In this document: positions 35,775 to 45,194 of the stretch, piece by piece | Layout: each line of letters begins with the position of its first letter | Numbering within the stretch: the first letter of the stretch is position 1 | Source: SPCO01 sp964579825 | GTDB lineage: Bacteria; Chloroflexota; Limnocylindria; Limnocylindrales; CSP1-4 | Length of the DNA stretch: 64,000 nt | Direction of reading: 5' to 3' | Assembly (NCBI GenBank): GCA_964579825.1 | Contig: CAZOHT010000011.1 | Span: 39,153-103,152, forward strand | Translations under genes and position numbers: made by a program | Notes under the pieces: generated by a model | Databases searched by the model: none | What the model saw: only the letters and a program-made list of their open reading frames with translations | What the model was told of the DNA's origin: nothing

Positions 35775-35946
35775 GGATCGCGAGGGGCGGGTGGGGTGGA
35801 TCGCGAGGGGCGGTCGGGTGGATCGCAAGTGGCGGTCGGGTGGATCGCAAGTGGCGGGTTGGGACAGCCGGACAAGTTCTTCGTGGTCGGTCAGGATCGC
35901 GACGCGCGGGATCGCGACGCGCGGGTCGGGGCAGCCGGATAAGTCC
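35775..35946. repeat. Tandem 22-bp repeats and related duplications
   Basis: Four tandem copies of a 22-23-bp unit start at 35775, 35798, 35820 and 35842, each beginning GGATCGC(G/A)AG(G/T)GGCGG. They are followed by two 15-bp copies of GGATCGCGACGCGCG (35894-35908 and 35909-35923) and by a 24-bp segment, GGGTTGGGACAGCCGG and on (35856-35879), repeated with 20 of 24 matches at 35923-35946. The array ends 30 nt before the XRE-type gene. No coding signal was seen across it. Confidence 0.75.
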
Positions 35947-35976
35947 CAGGCAAGCGCCATTCGACAGACTGCCCCG

Positions 35977-36708
35977 GTGGATGACCTGCAGGCTGGCCGT
36001 GTCATTCGAATGACCCGGATCCGGCGCGGTATGCGTCAGGTGGATCTGGCCGTCGCCGCCGGGGTGTCCGCGTCCACCATCTCACGCATCGAGCGGGGCC
36101 ACCTCGCGTCATTCAGCGTGTCGACCCTTCGCGCCATCGGCGCGACCCTCGAGCTCCGGCTCACCGTGGAGCTACGCGGGCGAGGCGGGGAGCTCGACCG
36201 GATGCTGTCGGCCGGGCACTCACGACTGCATGAGTCGGTCGTGCGGGCGTTGTCACGAGACTTCGGGGCCTGGTCGTTCCACCCCGAGCTGTCGTTCAGC
36301 ATCTGGGGCGAGCGAGGCGTCATCGACCTGGTGATGTGGCACGCGGCGGAGCGAGCGCTGCTGCTCGTCGAGCTCAAGACGGAACTCGTGGACGTCAACG
36401 AGCTGCTCGGGACGGTGGATCGAAGGCGCCGCCTGGCGCGAGCGATCGCCGATGAGCGTGGATGGCAGCCGGCGTCGGTGTCGACCTGGATCGTCCTCGC
36501 GGCGTCCCGCACCAACGAACGCCGGATCGCCGCGCATCGGACGATGCTCGACCTGTCCAGCCCGGCCAGCGGCCGCGAGATGCGGGCGTGGCTCAGGCAC
36601 CCGTCAGGTTCGATCCACGGTCTGTCGCTGTGGCACACGGATCTGGCCCCCGGTCCGCGATCCCACCCGATCCAGCGGGTTCGCCCGATGGCGGCGACCT
36701 CGACCTAG
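35977..36708 (+). CDS. XRE-type HTH fused to PD-(D/E)XK nuclease-like domain
   Basis: A 243-residue protein. The first 65 residues are an XRE-type helix-turn-helix (GMRQVDLAVAAGVSASTISRIERG holds it, in residues 18-41). Residues 85-160 have the layout of a PD-(D/E)XK nuclease core: HPELSF with Glu104, GVIDLVMW with Asp117, and LLLVELKTEL with Glu132-x-Lys134. That spacing is the classic D-x(14)-ExK pattern. It may be an active endonuclease or a DNA-binding regulator with a relic fold. GTG 35977 is chosen because homology begins soon after; there is no clear ribosome binding site, and the frame upstream runs through repeats. Confidence 0.7.
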   Translation: MDDLQAGRVIRMTRIRRGMRQVDLAVAAGVSASTISRIERGHLASFSVSTLRAIGATLELRLTVELRGRGGELDRMLSAGHSRLHESVVRALSRDFGAWSFHPELSFSIWGERGVIDLVMWHAAERALLLVELKTELVDVNELLGTVDRRRRLARAIADERGWQPASVSTWIVLAASRTNERRIAAHRTMLDLSSPASGREMRAWLRHPSGSIHGLSLWHTDLAPGPRSHPIQRVRPMAATST

Positions 36709-36822
36709 GCGCTCGGCCCGCGATGTGGCGCAACTGGACGATGCCGGCTGCGGCCCGCCGACCGATGCTGTCCCAGATGGGCCGGGACCGGTCCGTCCAC
36801 CCGGCAGCAGGAGCGGACGACC

Positions 36823-38892
36823 ATGGTGGATCAGCGACAGCCCGGACAGCGGCGCTCCCGGCCCATCCTCACGGCCGCCATGACGATCGCCCTCCTCGTC
36901 GCGGCGTGTAGCGGCAGCGCAGACCCGACCGCTCCGGGTGCCTCCGGTGCCTCGAACCCCGGCCAAGGCGCCGGCTCCTCCGGCCCGAACGCCTCCGGCC
37001 CGATCCCCGCCGCGGACGTCCCGGCCGAGCTCGTCGAAGCGCTTGCCGATCCATCTCGGCAGCGAGCGGCCGCCGTCGGCGAAGCACTCGATGCGCGCAT
37101 CGACGAGCAGATCGGGCTCGTCGCGGCCCTCGGGCCGGACGTCGTCGGTTGGCTGACCGATCGTCGCTCGGATGCCTACCGGAGCGTCCTGGAAGACCAG
37201 GGTGTGGACACCACGGCCCTGGCACCGCGTCGCCTCTCCACCGAGCCCATCGCCGCCGCGGGCCCGGCCGCCGCGGGCCCCGGCGACGTCGCGTTCGGGA
37301 TGGCGTGGTTCGGCGCGTCGATCATGGCCCCGCTCTACGTCGGCGTGGGCATGTCGCAGGTCGGCAACGGCAACGGCCAGCTGCCGACCCAGCCCACGAC
37401 ATCCGTCGACACGCGCACCGAGGATGGGAAGGTCATCAAGGACACGACGACGATCGACGCCAGGCTCACGATCTCGGGTGCGACGGTCCGCGCGGACGTC
37501 CAGCTGATCCAGCGGACCGATGTCAGCGACGCGGCGACCGGGGCGGCCATCGGGTCGTCGACCGGCAACGCCCACATCATCGCGGAGGTCAACGCCTGCC
37601 CGAACCCGGACGGCGAGGTGGAGCTGACGCTGACCATCGATCTGTCGAACGACGCCGCCGGCTTGCCCGGCGGATCCAGCTTCACCATGCACTCGGACGA
37701 ACGGTTCATCGGCCATGTCGACGACGACGCCTGGCTGGTCTCGGCCGACGAGACGGCGACGATGGACTACACGGTGACTCCGCCGAGTGGCCCGGCCCAG
37801 ACCGGCTCCGGGACCCGCGCGTTCACCCACACCTACGGGCCCGGCGGCGGCCGCTCGACCATCACCGCCGCGAACAGCACGGTCGGCCAGGGGACCATGG
37901 ATCCGAACGAGTCGGTGAAGTGGCAGACCATGGTCCTGATGACCTCGATGATCGCCCGGACCCAGGTCATGGAAGAGGCCCAGAAGACGTGGCGCACGAG
38001 TGGCAAGTGCGTGGAGATCAAGACGGACGAACGGAGCCGGACGGTGGATCCGGACGAGCAGGTCCAGATCGAAGCGCGGCTGATGCACGTCTTCGACGGC
38101 AACCTCCTGACCAAGCCGATCGTCGCCACGCTGTCCGGGACCAAGACCGTGCTGCCGGCCGGGGAGGAGCAGGACTCGCCCGCGCCGATCACCTACATCG
38201 CCAGCTCCACCACGGGTGCGGTCGGGACCGTGACGATGAAGAGCACGTCGAACCGAGGCATCGCCAACCTCGACCTTCGGTTCACGGTCGCTCCGCCCAT
38301 CGTCGTCGAGCTGGAGATCGAGTCCACGATCACGGTCACGAAGCTGGCCGGCCTACGGGTCGTCCAGGGCACCGCCAAGGCGGAGGGCCGGATCCGGCTC
38401 GACGAAAGCACCGAGAACACCTGGTTCGGCGAAGGGCTGCTCGATTCGACCACGTCGTCCCGGGCGGGTGGCTGTCAATCGGTGAAGGTTTCCGGACAGG
38501 GCGCGTATGACTGGAGGGTCAACGAGGTCATCGCCGGGCCCGATGTCCCCGCCAACGAGATCGTGGCGAACATGGATGCCGGGAGCCTCGTCGAGTCCCC
38601 GGACCGGTTCGTCGCGAACCTGTGCACTACGTCCACGAGCGGCACGATGAACACGTGGGAGAACCTGTTCTTCGACGCGCATCGCGATCAATTCCTGGAG
38701 AACGGGTTCCGCGTGGACGGCTGGACGCTCGTGGCGACGCCCGACACCTGGGTCAATGGTGGCCCGATCGCCGAGGCTCGATGGACCGGCGCCTGCAAGG
38801 CGATGATCGTCCAGGGCATCGCGGTGACCCCCGTGGCCTGCACCACCGATACGACCTTCCGCCTGAACGCCATCCAGGCTCCGCCACCGTGA
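36823..38892 (+). CDS. Large putative lipoprotein of unknown function
   Basis: A 689-residue exported protein with lipobox LLVAAC (Cys near residue 29), then a Gly/Ser/Ala/Pro linker (about 30-62). The next 90 residues are helical; the rest is rich in beta-strands with Thr, Val and Asp, such as TTIDARLTISGATVRADVQ. Few Cys are present, mostly near the C-terminus (NACPNPDG, GGCQSV, NLCTTS). I recognise no domain; the beta-rich part may be an adhesin-like or stalk structure. CAGGAG stands 9 nt before the ATG. Confidence 0.68.
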   Translation: MVDQRQPGQRRSRPILTAAMTIALLVAACSGSADPTAPGASGASNPGQGAGSSGPNASGPIPAADVPAELVEALADPSRQRAAAVGEALDARIDEQIGLVAALGPDVVGWLTDRRSDAYRSVLEDQGVDTTALAPRRLSTEPIAAAGPAAAGPGDVAFGMAWFGASIMAPLYVGVGMSQVGNGNGQLPTQPTTSVDTRTEDGKVIKDTTTIDARLTISGATVRADVQLIQRTDVSDAATGAAIGSSTGNAHIIAEVNACPNPDGEVELTLTIDLSNDAAGLPGGSSFTMHSDERFIGHVDDDAWLVSADETATMDYTVTPPSGPAQTGSGTRAFTHTYGPGGGRSTITAANSTVGQGTMDPNESVKWQTMVLMTSMIARTQVMEEAQKTWRTSGKCVEIKTDERSRTVDPDEQVQIEARLMHVFDGNLLTKPIVATLSGTKTVLPAGEEQDSPAPITYIASSTTGAVGTVTMKSTSNRGIANLDLRFTVAPPIVVELEIESTITVTKLAGLRVVQGTAKAEGRIRLDESTENTWFGEGLLDSTTSSRAGGCQSVKVSGQGAYDWRVNEVIAGPDVPANEIVANMDAGSLVESPDRFVANLCTTSTSGTMNTWENLFFDAHRDQFLENGFRVDGWTLVATPDTWVNGGPIAEARWTGACKAMIVQGIAVTPVACTTDTTFRLNAIQAPPP

Positions 38893-38949
38893 GGCGCCCG
38901 ATCCACGCCGGCCGCGGATGACGGGCGGCGGCACGGTATCCTCGCCGGG

Positions 38950-40371
38950 ATGCAATACGCCGACTCCATCCTCGAACTCGTCGGGAACACGCCGCTCGTC
39001 CGGATCACGCGGGTGGTCCGCGACCTCGGCCCGCTCGAACGCCAGCCACTGCTGCTGGCCAAGCTCGAGATGCTCAACCCGGGCGGGTCGGTGAAGGACC
39101 GGATCGGGCTGCCGATGATCGAGGCCGCCGAGCGGGCCGGCCTGCTGAAGCCGGGCGGCACGATCATCGAACCCACCAGCGGCAACACCGGGCACGGCCT
39201 CGCGATCGCGGCCGCGCTGAAGGGCTACCGCTGCATCTTCGTCATGGCCGACAAGCAGTCGGCCGAGAAGCAGCAACTCCTGCGCGCGTACGGCGCGGAG
39301 GTCGTCCTGTGCCCCACCAACGTTCCACCGGAGTCGCCGGAGAGCTACTACTCGGTAGCCGCGCGACTCGCTCGCGACATCCCGGGCGCGTTCAAGCCGG
39401 ACCAGTACTGGAACCAGGAGAACCCGGACGCCCACGAGCGCACGACCGGGCCGGAGCTGTGGGACCAGACCGAGGGCCGGATCACCCACCTCGTCGTGAG
39501 TGTCGGGACCGGCGGGACGGTCACTGGCACGGCCCGGGCCCTCAAGGCCCGCAACCCGAAGATCCAGGTGGTCGGCGCCGACCCGGAAGGCAGCGTCCTG
39601 TCCGGCGACACGGCCCGTCCGTACCTGACCGAGGGCGTCGGCGAGGACTTCATGCCGGGCACGTACGACGCGAGCGTGGTGGACCGGTGGGTCCGGGTCA
39701 GCGACCGCGACGCCTTCGCGATGGCCCGGCGACTGACTCGCGAGGAAGGGATCCTGTCGGGCGGCTCGTGCGGGACCGCGATGGTGGCGGCGCGCGAGAT
39801 CGTCCGCGAACTGGCCGGCACGCCAGAGGCCCGGGACGCCGTGGTCGTCGTGCTACTGCCCGACAGCGGCCGGAGTTATCTCTCCAAGATCTACAACGAC
39901 GAGTGGATGCGGGTGAACGGCCTGCTCGCCACCACCGGCGCGGCGACCCGCGTCGACGAACTCCTCGCCGACCGACACCACGCACCGGACATGCCGGCGG
40001 TCGTCGTCGCCCGCACCACCGAGCGAGTCGGGGACGCCATCGCCACGCTCCAGGCCTTCGGCATCAGCCAGCTGCCCGTCTCGGAGGACGCCGAGGGTGA
40101 CGCGGTCGTCGGGCTCGTCGGCTCGATCAGCGAGAAGGGCCTCCTGGATCGCGCGTTCCGCGACCCGAGCGTCGTCGAGCGGACCGTCGGCGAGGTCATG
40201 GACCCGCCGCTCCCGCTGGTCGAGGCGTCGGCCTCGCTCGACGAGGCCTTCGCGCTGTTGAGTGGCGGCGCCCCGGCCCTCGTCGCGGTCCGCGGCGACC
40301 GCCCGGCCGGCGTCGTGACCAAGCTCGACTTCCTCGAGTACCTGGCCCACCGCCCGGCCTCGCACGGCTGA
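38950..40371 (+). CDS. Cystathionine beta-synthase
   Basis: A 473-residue PLP enzyme that joins serine and homocysteine to cystathionine (reverse transsulfuration). The catalytic part (1-330) has NPGGSVKDR with the PLP Lys49, PTSGNTGHGLA and VGTGGTVTGTARALK. The C-terminus (about 340-470) holds a pair of CBS domains, as in eukaryotic CBS and unlike cysteine synthases, which may bind a nucleotide or SAM. TATCCT (38937-38942) ends 7 nt before the ATG, so it is probably leaderless. With the MetB/MetC-type gene at 45535 it can convert homocysteine to cysteine. Confidence 0.9.
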   Translation: MQYADSILELVGNTPLVRITRVVRDLGPLERQPLLLAKLEMLNPGGSVKDRIGLPMIEAAERAGLLKPGGTIIEPTSGNTGHGLAIAAALKGYRCIFVMADKQSAEKQQLLRAYGAEVVLCPTNVPPESPESYYSVAARLARDIPGAFKPDQYWNQENPDAHERTTGPELWDQTEGRITHLVVSVGTGGTVTGTARALKARNPKIQVVGADPEGSVLSGDTARPYLTEGVGEDFMPGTYDASVVDRWVRVSDRDAFAMARRLTREEGILSGGSCGTAMVAAREIVRELAGTPEARDAVVVVLLPDSGRSYLSKIYNDEWMRVNGLLATTGAATRVDELLADRHHAPDMPAVVVARTTERVGDAIATLQAFGISQLPVSEDAEGDAVVGLVGSISEKGLLDRAFRDPSVVERTVGEVMDPPLPLVEASASLDEAFALLSGGAPALVAVRGDRPAGVVTKLDFLEYLAHRPASHG

Positions 40372-40378
40372 TCCGGCG

Positions 40379-40984
40379 GTGTCCGCGGACGCGCCGCGCC
40401 GCCTCACGACCGAACGCCTGGGCCTCACACCGTTCGACCCGGAACGCGACTGGGCCGAGTTCGTTCGCGACCTCGTCCTCGACCCCGTCGTCAGCGAGCA
40501 CTGGCCGGACTTCGCCGATCCGACCCTGACGGACGCCGACAAGGAGCGGATCGCGGCCGACGAGTTCATCCCGTGGTTCGCGGATGGGGCCTCCCATGGC
40601 TTCATCGCATGGACCGTGCGCACGCCAGCGGGTGAGTTCGTGGGGGTCAGTGGCCTGATGACGACCGAGCCGCCCGTCGGTGGACCGGACCCGGAGTTCG
40701 GCTGCCTGTTCGCGACCCGCTGGCACGGACGTGGGGTCGCCACGGAAGTCGGGCGCGCGGTCATCGTCGATGCCTGGAGGCGACTCCCGATCCCGCGGAT
40801 CGTCTCGGTCATGGACTCGCCGAACCGTGCCAGTCGGCGCCTCGTGGACAAGCTCGGCTTCGTCTTCGAGCGCGCCGTCTTCGGCGATGCGGGGCAGGCC
40901 TACCTCGTGTTCGTGCTCGACCGGCCGGCGACCGCCACGGGACCGGGCCCCTCGGACCGTCCGACTACAGCCAGGGCAGGCTGA
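40379..40984 (+). CDS. GNAT family N-acetyltransferase
   Basis: A 201-residue acetyltransferase of the RimJ/RimL type. RRLTTERLGLTPFDPERD at the start is the usual first strand and helix; WHGRGVATEVGRAVI holds the acetyl-CoA pyrophosphate loop (RGVATE); SPNRASRRLVDKLGFVFE is the conserved late motif. It could acetylate a small molecule or a protein N-terminus. The GTG lies 7 nt after the stop of the cystathionine beta-synthase gene, so the two are co-transcribed. The 3' end overlaps the convergent UbiA gene by 20 nt. Confidence 0.87.
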   Translation: MSADAPRRLTTERLGLTPFDPERDWAEFVRDLVLDPVVSEHWPDFADPTLTDADKERIAADEFIPWFADGASHGFIAWTVRTPAGEFVGVSGLMTTEPPVGGPDPEFGCLFATRWHGRGVATEVGRAVIVDAWRRLPIPRIVSVMDSPNRASRRLVDKLGFVFERAVFGDAGQAYLVFVLDRPATATGPGPSDRPTTARAG

Positions 40985-42038
40985 TCGGCACGAGGACGTT
41001 GAGCAGCAGGCCCAGCGTGAACAGGCCGCCCGACCGGCGGGTGTGGACGAAGGCCCAGCCGACGAACCACAGTGGCCAGCCGGTGTAGCTCGCCGGGGCG
41101 ACCTCGGGCTTCGGCTTCGAGAACACCTTGAGGACCTGGAGCAGGCGCGGGATGCCGAAGACGACGATGAAGACCCACGGGCCGATGAGGCCGACCACGG
41201 CTGCGAGGATCGTCAGCGGGTAGAACGCGATCATCAGCCACGACCCGACCTGGCGGGCACGCGCCTCGCCGAGGATCACGGGCAGCGTCCGGACGCCGAG
41301 CTTCGAGTCCGCCTGGATCTTGTCGATGTGCTTGCCGAACAGGACCGACGTCACGAGCAGCGCATAGGGGATCGAGACGAGCAGGACCCACGGTGCGACG
41401 GTGCCCGTCGCCGCGAGGAACGTGCCACCGACCATCAGCGGCCCCCAGACGATGAGCACGCCGGGTTCGCCGAGACCGTGGTGCTTGAGGCGGATCGGCG
41501 GCGCGACGTAGAACACCGACACGAACAGGCCGGCCAGCGCGAAGACGATGACCAGCGGGCCCCGCGCGGCGGCGAGATACAGCATGATCGCGGCGCCGAC
41601 GACGTTGACGATGAGGATCGCGGCCGCCAGTTGCCGCTTGGTGACCCAGCCCGACAGGATCGGATGCGGCGCATACAGGGCTCGGACGTAGTCGTCGGTA
41701 TCGACGCCGTTCTGCGTGTCGAAGTAGTCGTTGATCATGTTGTTCGCCGCATGGGCGATGACGAGCCCGACGACCGCGAGCGCGAACAGGCCCCAGTCGA
41801 CGGCGACGCCACCGCTGGTGCGGGCGGCCTCGGCGGCCAGCAGCCCACCGATCATCCCGGACCAGATCGTCATCGGGAACACGGCGGCGCGGGTGATGAC
41901 CAGCCACTTGCCGATGGTGTCCATCGGCCGGGTCTTGGGCGGGTTGGCCGTCTCCAGGATCTCCTTCCAGCCGAGCAGTCGATCCTTCATCGACAGGGGC
42001 GGGGAGGCGACGGGGACGTCGTTGGCGGCGGTGCTCAT
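40965..42038 (-). CDS. UbiA family prenyltransferase (MenA-like)
   Basis: A 357-residue membrane enzyme with eight or nine helices. The two Asp-rich motifs that bind prenyl diphosphate are NDYFD (103-107, within NMINDYFDTQNGVDTDD) and DKIQAD near residue 245. The pattern fits the 1,4-dihydroxy-2-naphthoate prenyltransferase group, so a role in menaquinone synthesis is likely but not certain. A C-terminal extension (about 310-357) carries more hydrophobic sequence. AAGGAG is upstream of the ATG, and an extended -10 (TGATACATT) lies about 45 nt before. Confidence 0.85.
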   Translation of the reverse strand: MSTAANDVPVASPPLSMKDRLLGWKEILETANPPKTRPMDTIGKWLVITRAAVFPMTIWSGMIGGLLAAEAARTSGGVAVDWGLFALAVVGLVIAHAANNMINDYFDTQNGVDTDDYVRALYAPHPILSGWVTKRQLAAAILIVNVVGAAIMLYLAAARGPLVIVFALAGLFVSVFYVAPPIRLKHHGLGEPGVLIVWGPLMVGGTFLAATGTVAPWVLLVSIPYALLVTSVLFGKHIDKIQADSKLGVRTLPVILGEARARQVGSWLMIAFYPLTILAAVVGLIGPWVFIVVFGIPRLLQVLKVFSKPKPEVAPASYTGWPLWFVGWAFVHTRRSGGLFTLGLLLNVLVPISLPWL

Positions 42039-42154
42039 GGGGTCGAACGGCTCCTTGGGGCTCGTGAAAACGTGCGTCAGGAATGTATCACGTTGTCGTG
42101 ACCTGGCGCGCCGCCGGCCGCGCCACTGGGCGACTCCCGTGGTCCATCGCCGCG

Positions 42155-42667
42155 TCAGCGCTGTCCGAGCCAGCCAAGGCGCTTCGCACGCGCGATCGCC
42201 TCGGTCGTCCGCTCCACCCCGAGCGCCTGTCGGCCCTCGGACAGCCGCCGGTCCGCGGTCCGCCGCGACAGTCCCAGGATCGTGGCCGCCTCGCCCAGGG
42301 AGTGCCCCTCGGCCAGCAACCCGAGGATGGCCCGCGCTTCCTGGGGGATGGCCGGCGCAGCGTCCGGTTCGCCGATCCGGTGGTCGACCGGGCCGAGTCG
42401 TCGGAGGTCGTCGACCAGGCGATCGATGACGTCGCGTGGCGCACGTGCGTGGACGACGAGGCCCTCGCCACCCAGCGCGATGAGCAGCGCGGCCTCCGCA
42501 TCCGGTCGTTCGGCGATCTGGCCCGAGCGGACGGACCGGCCGGCACGGGTCGGCGGGGCGAACCCCGCGACGATGGTCCAGCCGCCCGCCGTCAGTTCCT
42601 GGACGGCGTACTCGTGAGCGACGTCCGGTCCCTCGACGACGACGAGCGGCGGCATCCGCTCAGACAT
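42155..42667 (-). CDS. Small HTH protein paired with LuxR-type regulator
   Basis: A 170-residue protein. The first 95 residues form a small alpha/beta domain (PPLVVVEGPDVAHEYAVQEL and GGEGLVVHARAPRDVIDRLV). The last 65 residues are a LuxR/FixJ-type helix-turn-helix: EARAILGLLAEGHSLGEAATILGLSRRTADRRLSEG (core LGEAATILGLSRRTADRRL). The ATG overlaps the stop of the large LuxR gene by 8 nt, so the two are made together. It may be a second DNA-binding subunit or a modulator of the large regulator. Confidence 0.74.
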   Translation of the reverse strand: MSERMPPLVVVEGPDVAHEYAVQELTAGGWTIVAGFAPPTRAGRSVRSGQIAERPDAEAALLIALGGEGLVVHARAPRDVIDRLVDDLRRLGPVDHRIGEPDAAPAIPQEARAILGLLAEGHSLGEAATILGLSRRTADRRLSEGRQALGVERTTEAIARAKRLGWLGQR

Positions 42668-45194
42668 GGTCCAGCTGGGCCGCGACCTGCGCTCGCGAGT
42701 CCACGCCCAGCCGACCCATCGCCGAACTGAGCAGGCGCGCCACGGTCGGGCGCCCGAGGCCCAACCGGCGGGCGATCTCCACGTTCGAGGCGCCCGCCGC
42801 CACGAGCTGGACGATCTCCCGTTCACGGGCGGTCAGGCGCGGACCGGACCCGGCGACCCCGGGCGACGGACCGATCGTCGAGCGTCGAACCCCCAGCAGT
42901 CGCAACGACCGTCGGATGCGGCCCAGCAGGGGAGCGAACCCCTGGGCGGCGGCGTCGGCCTCGACGGCCTCGAGCGCCACTCGGGCGTCGTCCGCGAGAC
43001 CCGACCGGCGCCGGGCCTCGGCGCCAGCCCACCGAGCCCGCAACGCCCCTCGTCGGTGGTAGCCGACATACGCCGTCGCGGCCTCGTCGAAGGCGACCGC
43101 GGCCGCATCGAGATCGCCGGACGCAAGGCACTCGATGCCGACCCGTTCGTGGGCGGCCCCGACGAGCATGCCGGACGCCTCCATGAACGCGATCCGGGGC
43201 GGGATCGGGACCCCGGCATCCATCGCCGCCCACCCCGCGACGACATCGACGAGGTAGGAGGTCGGGTATTCGGACCCGTCGTAGCGACGGTAGGCTTCCA
43301 CGCGCTCGAGCGCCTCATCCGGCCGGCCGCTCCACAGGGCCGCCTCGGCCAGGATGTGCAACACGCCACCCTGGCCGGCCACGTCGTCGGAGGCGCTGGC
43401 CAGGAGCGGATCCAGGATGTCGCGGGCCGCCTCGAACCGCCCGAGGTCGACCAGCGCGCACGCGTCGGCGAGCGCCACCTGCTGGGCGGCGAGCGGATCG
43501 AGCGGGTCCTCCAGGAGCGCCTCGGCGCGGTCCACCGTCGCTTCGAGGTTCCCGGCGTGCAGGTCCAGGTTCGTGAGCATCGCCTCGAACTGGCGTTCCC
43601 AGCCGGTCAGGCGCAGGTCGCGCGAGCGCCGGGCCATCGTCTCGGCCAGGCTCCGGCCGGCCTCCGGGTCCCCGTGCATCTCCTGACCGGCGACGAGGTT
43701 GTTCGCGGCCGACAGCTCGGTCTCGGGATCGCCGGCCTTACGCGCGACGTCGATCACGCGCTGGAGGGCCTCGGGCCAGCCGGGCAGCCCCAGGCCCGTG
43801 AGGATCGTGGCCCGCAGGAGGAGTGGCCGAATCAGGTCCGCGCCGCTGGTTTCGGCCAGGGTGATGGCCGTGGACGCATCCTCCAGCCCCTGCTCGAAGT
43901 GGCCGTCGACGAGCGCCGTCACCACGACGGCCTCGGCCCGAAGCATCGCCTCCGAGACGGACCCGGTCCCGGCGACGGAGGCCAGGCCACGGTCGATGGC
44001 GGCGCGCATCGCCTCGGGATCGCCGGATGACCAGCACACGCGCGCACGGATGGCCTCGGCGCGACCGACGATCTCCGGATCCGTCCCGACGACCGCGTCA
44101 AGGGCGGCGACCGCGCCGTCGAGGTCGCCGGCCGTGCGCAGGGCGGCCGCGGCGTCGATCCGAAGCTGATCCGCCTCGCGGCCCTCGGCCGCAGCCGCGG
44201 CCAGACCGAGATGGGCGGCTCGCTCGCCCGGCGTGGAGGCGGTCGCGACCGCCGCGAGCGCGGCCGTGGACGCCGCCTCCCGGTCGCCCGCGGCGAGGAG
44301 ATGTCGCGCCCGTTCGCCGGGCGATGGGAGGAGGTCGGCAAGGCGGGCGTGGATCGATCGGCGCTCCGCCTCGTCGAGGGTGGCTTGGGCGGCGTCGGCG
44401 AGGAGCGCATGCCTCACGGCCAGCCCGCCGGGTGTCGCGACCACGAACCCGCGGTCGATGAGGCGGTCGACCGGCCCGTCGACGAGCTCGCTGGGCAACG
44501 GTCGATCGGCGAGGACCAGCAGTCCGAGGGTGGCCCGGTCGTCCGGGGTCAGGTCGCGCAGTCGAGCGGCGACCGCCAGGCGAAGGCTGGGGCTCGGCCC
44601 GGTGCCGGTCAGTTGCTCGATGAGCAACGGGTTGCCGCCGGCCTGTCCGGCGATCCGGCGAGCCCGCTCCGCACCGACATCCGGGTGCGCCCGCCGAGCG
44701 AGGGCGACCGCGGTCTCCGGCGGCAGCGGCTCCAGGTGCAGGTGGCGCCCGCCGACCCCGAGCAGGGACTCGAGGACGGTCTGGCCTGCGTCCGTGTCGG
44801 ACCGGATCGCCGCGACCATCGCGATCCGCCCGACCAGGCGCTCGACGACCGAGACGGTGCCGGCATCCGCCCACTGGAGGTCGTCCACGAACAGGACGTC
44901 CGGGCCGACGGCGCGCTCGACCTGCTCGGCGGCCCAGTCCGCGTCCCCGTCCAGGTCCAGGTGCGTCGCCCGGGTGAGGGGCAGGTAGGGCATCCAGGCC
45001 AACGTCGCGAGGCCGCCGCCCTCGAAGCGCCGGCGCTCCATCCCATCCGTGGCGGCTCGGACGAGACTCGTCTTGCCGATGCCGGCCTCGCCCGTGACGA
45101 CCAGCGTCCCGTCGGCCGCCAGCGTCTCGCGGATGGTGGCGACCTCCGCGTCTCGCCCGATCAGGTCCGGTCCGGCTTCGACCCCGCCCGTCAT
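42660..45194 (-). CDS. LuxR family ATPase regulator (LAL type)
   Basis: An 844-residue regulator of the large ATP-binding LuxR class. Walker A is GEAGIGKT (35-42), Walker B is VLFVDDLQWAD (100-110). A long alpha-helical region (about 250-760) of TPR-like repeats rich in Ala follows. The C-terminal HTH is LTAREREIVQLVAAGASNVEIARRLGLGRPTVARLL (core NVEIARRLGLGRPTVARLL). Such proteins sense ligands through the repeats and activate operons. CAGGAT ends 6 nt before ATG 45194, so the mRNA may be leaderless. Operon with the small HTH gene. Confidence 0.88.
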   Translation of the reverse strand: MTGGVEAGPDLIGRDAEVATIRETLAADGTLVVTGEAGIGKTSLVRAATDGMERRRFEGGGLATLAWMPYLPLTRATHLDLDGDADWAAEQVERAVGPDVLFVDDLQWADAGTVSVVERLVGRIAMVAAIRSDTDAGQTVLESLLGVGGRHLHLEPLPPETAVALARRAHPDVGAERARRIAGQAGGNPLLIEQLTGTGPSPSLRLAVAARLRDLTPDDRATLGLLVLADRPLPSELVDGPVDRLIDRGFVVATPGGLAVRHALLADAAQATLDEAERRSIHARLADLLPSPGERARHLLAAGDREAASTAALAAVATASTPGERAAHLGLAAAAAEGREADQLRIDAAAALRTAGDLDGAVAALDAVVGTDPEIVGRAEAIRARVCWSSGDPEAMRAAIDRGLASVAGTGSVSEAMLRAEAVVVTALVDGHFEQGLEDASTAITLAETSGADLIRPLLLRATILTGLGLPGWPEALQRVIDVARKAGDPETELSAANNLVAGQEMHGDPEAGRSLAETMARRSRDLRLTGWERQFEAMLTNLDLHAGNLEATVDRAEALLEDPLDPLAAQQVALADACALVDLGRFEAARDILDPLLASASDDVAGQGGVLHILAEAALWSGRPDEALERVEAYRRYDGSEYPTSYLVDVVAGWAAMDAGVPIPPRIAFMEASGMLVGAAHERVGIECLASGDLDAAAVAFDEAATAYVGYHRRGALRARWAGAEARRRSGLADDARVALEAVEADAAAQGFAPLLGRIRRSLRLLGVRRSTIGPSPGVAGSGPRLTAREREIVQLVAAGASNVEIARRLGLGRPTVARLLSSAMGRLGVDSRAQVAAQLDHV

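Noticed and set aside
35338..35976. Upstream extension of the XRE-type gene
   Set aside because: The frame runs through tandem repeats and the DnaA-like cluster, has no conserved sequence and reads as low-complexity Arg/Gly.
35281..35976. Chromosomal or plasmid replication origin
   Set aside because: DnaA-like boxes and 22-bp repeats are suggestive, but there is no AT-rich unwinding element, no dnaA, dnaN or rep gene, and the neighbours are housekeeping genes.
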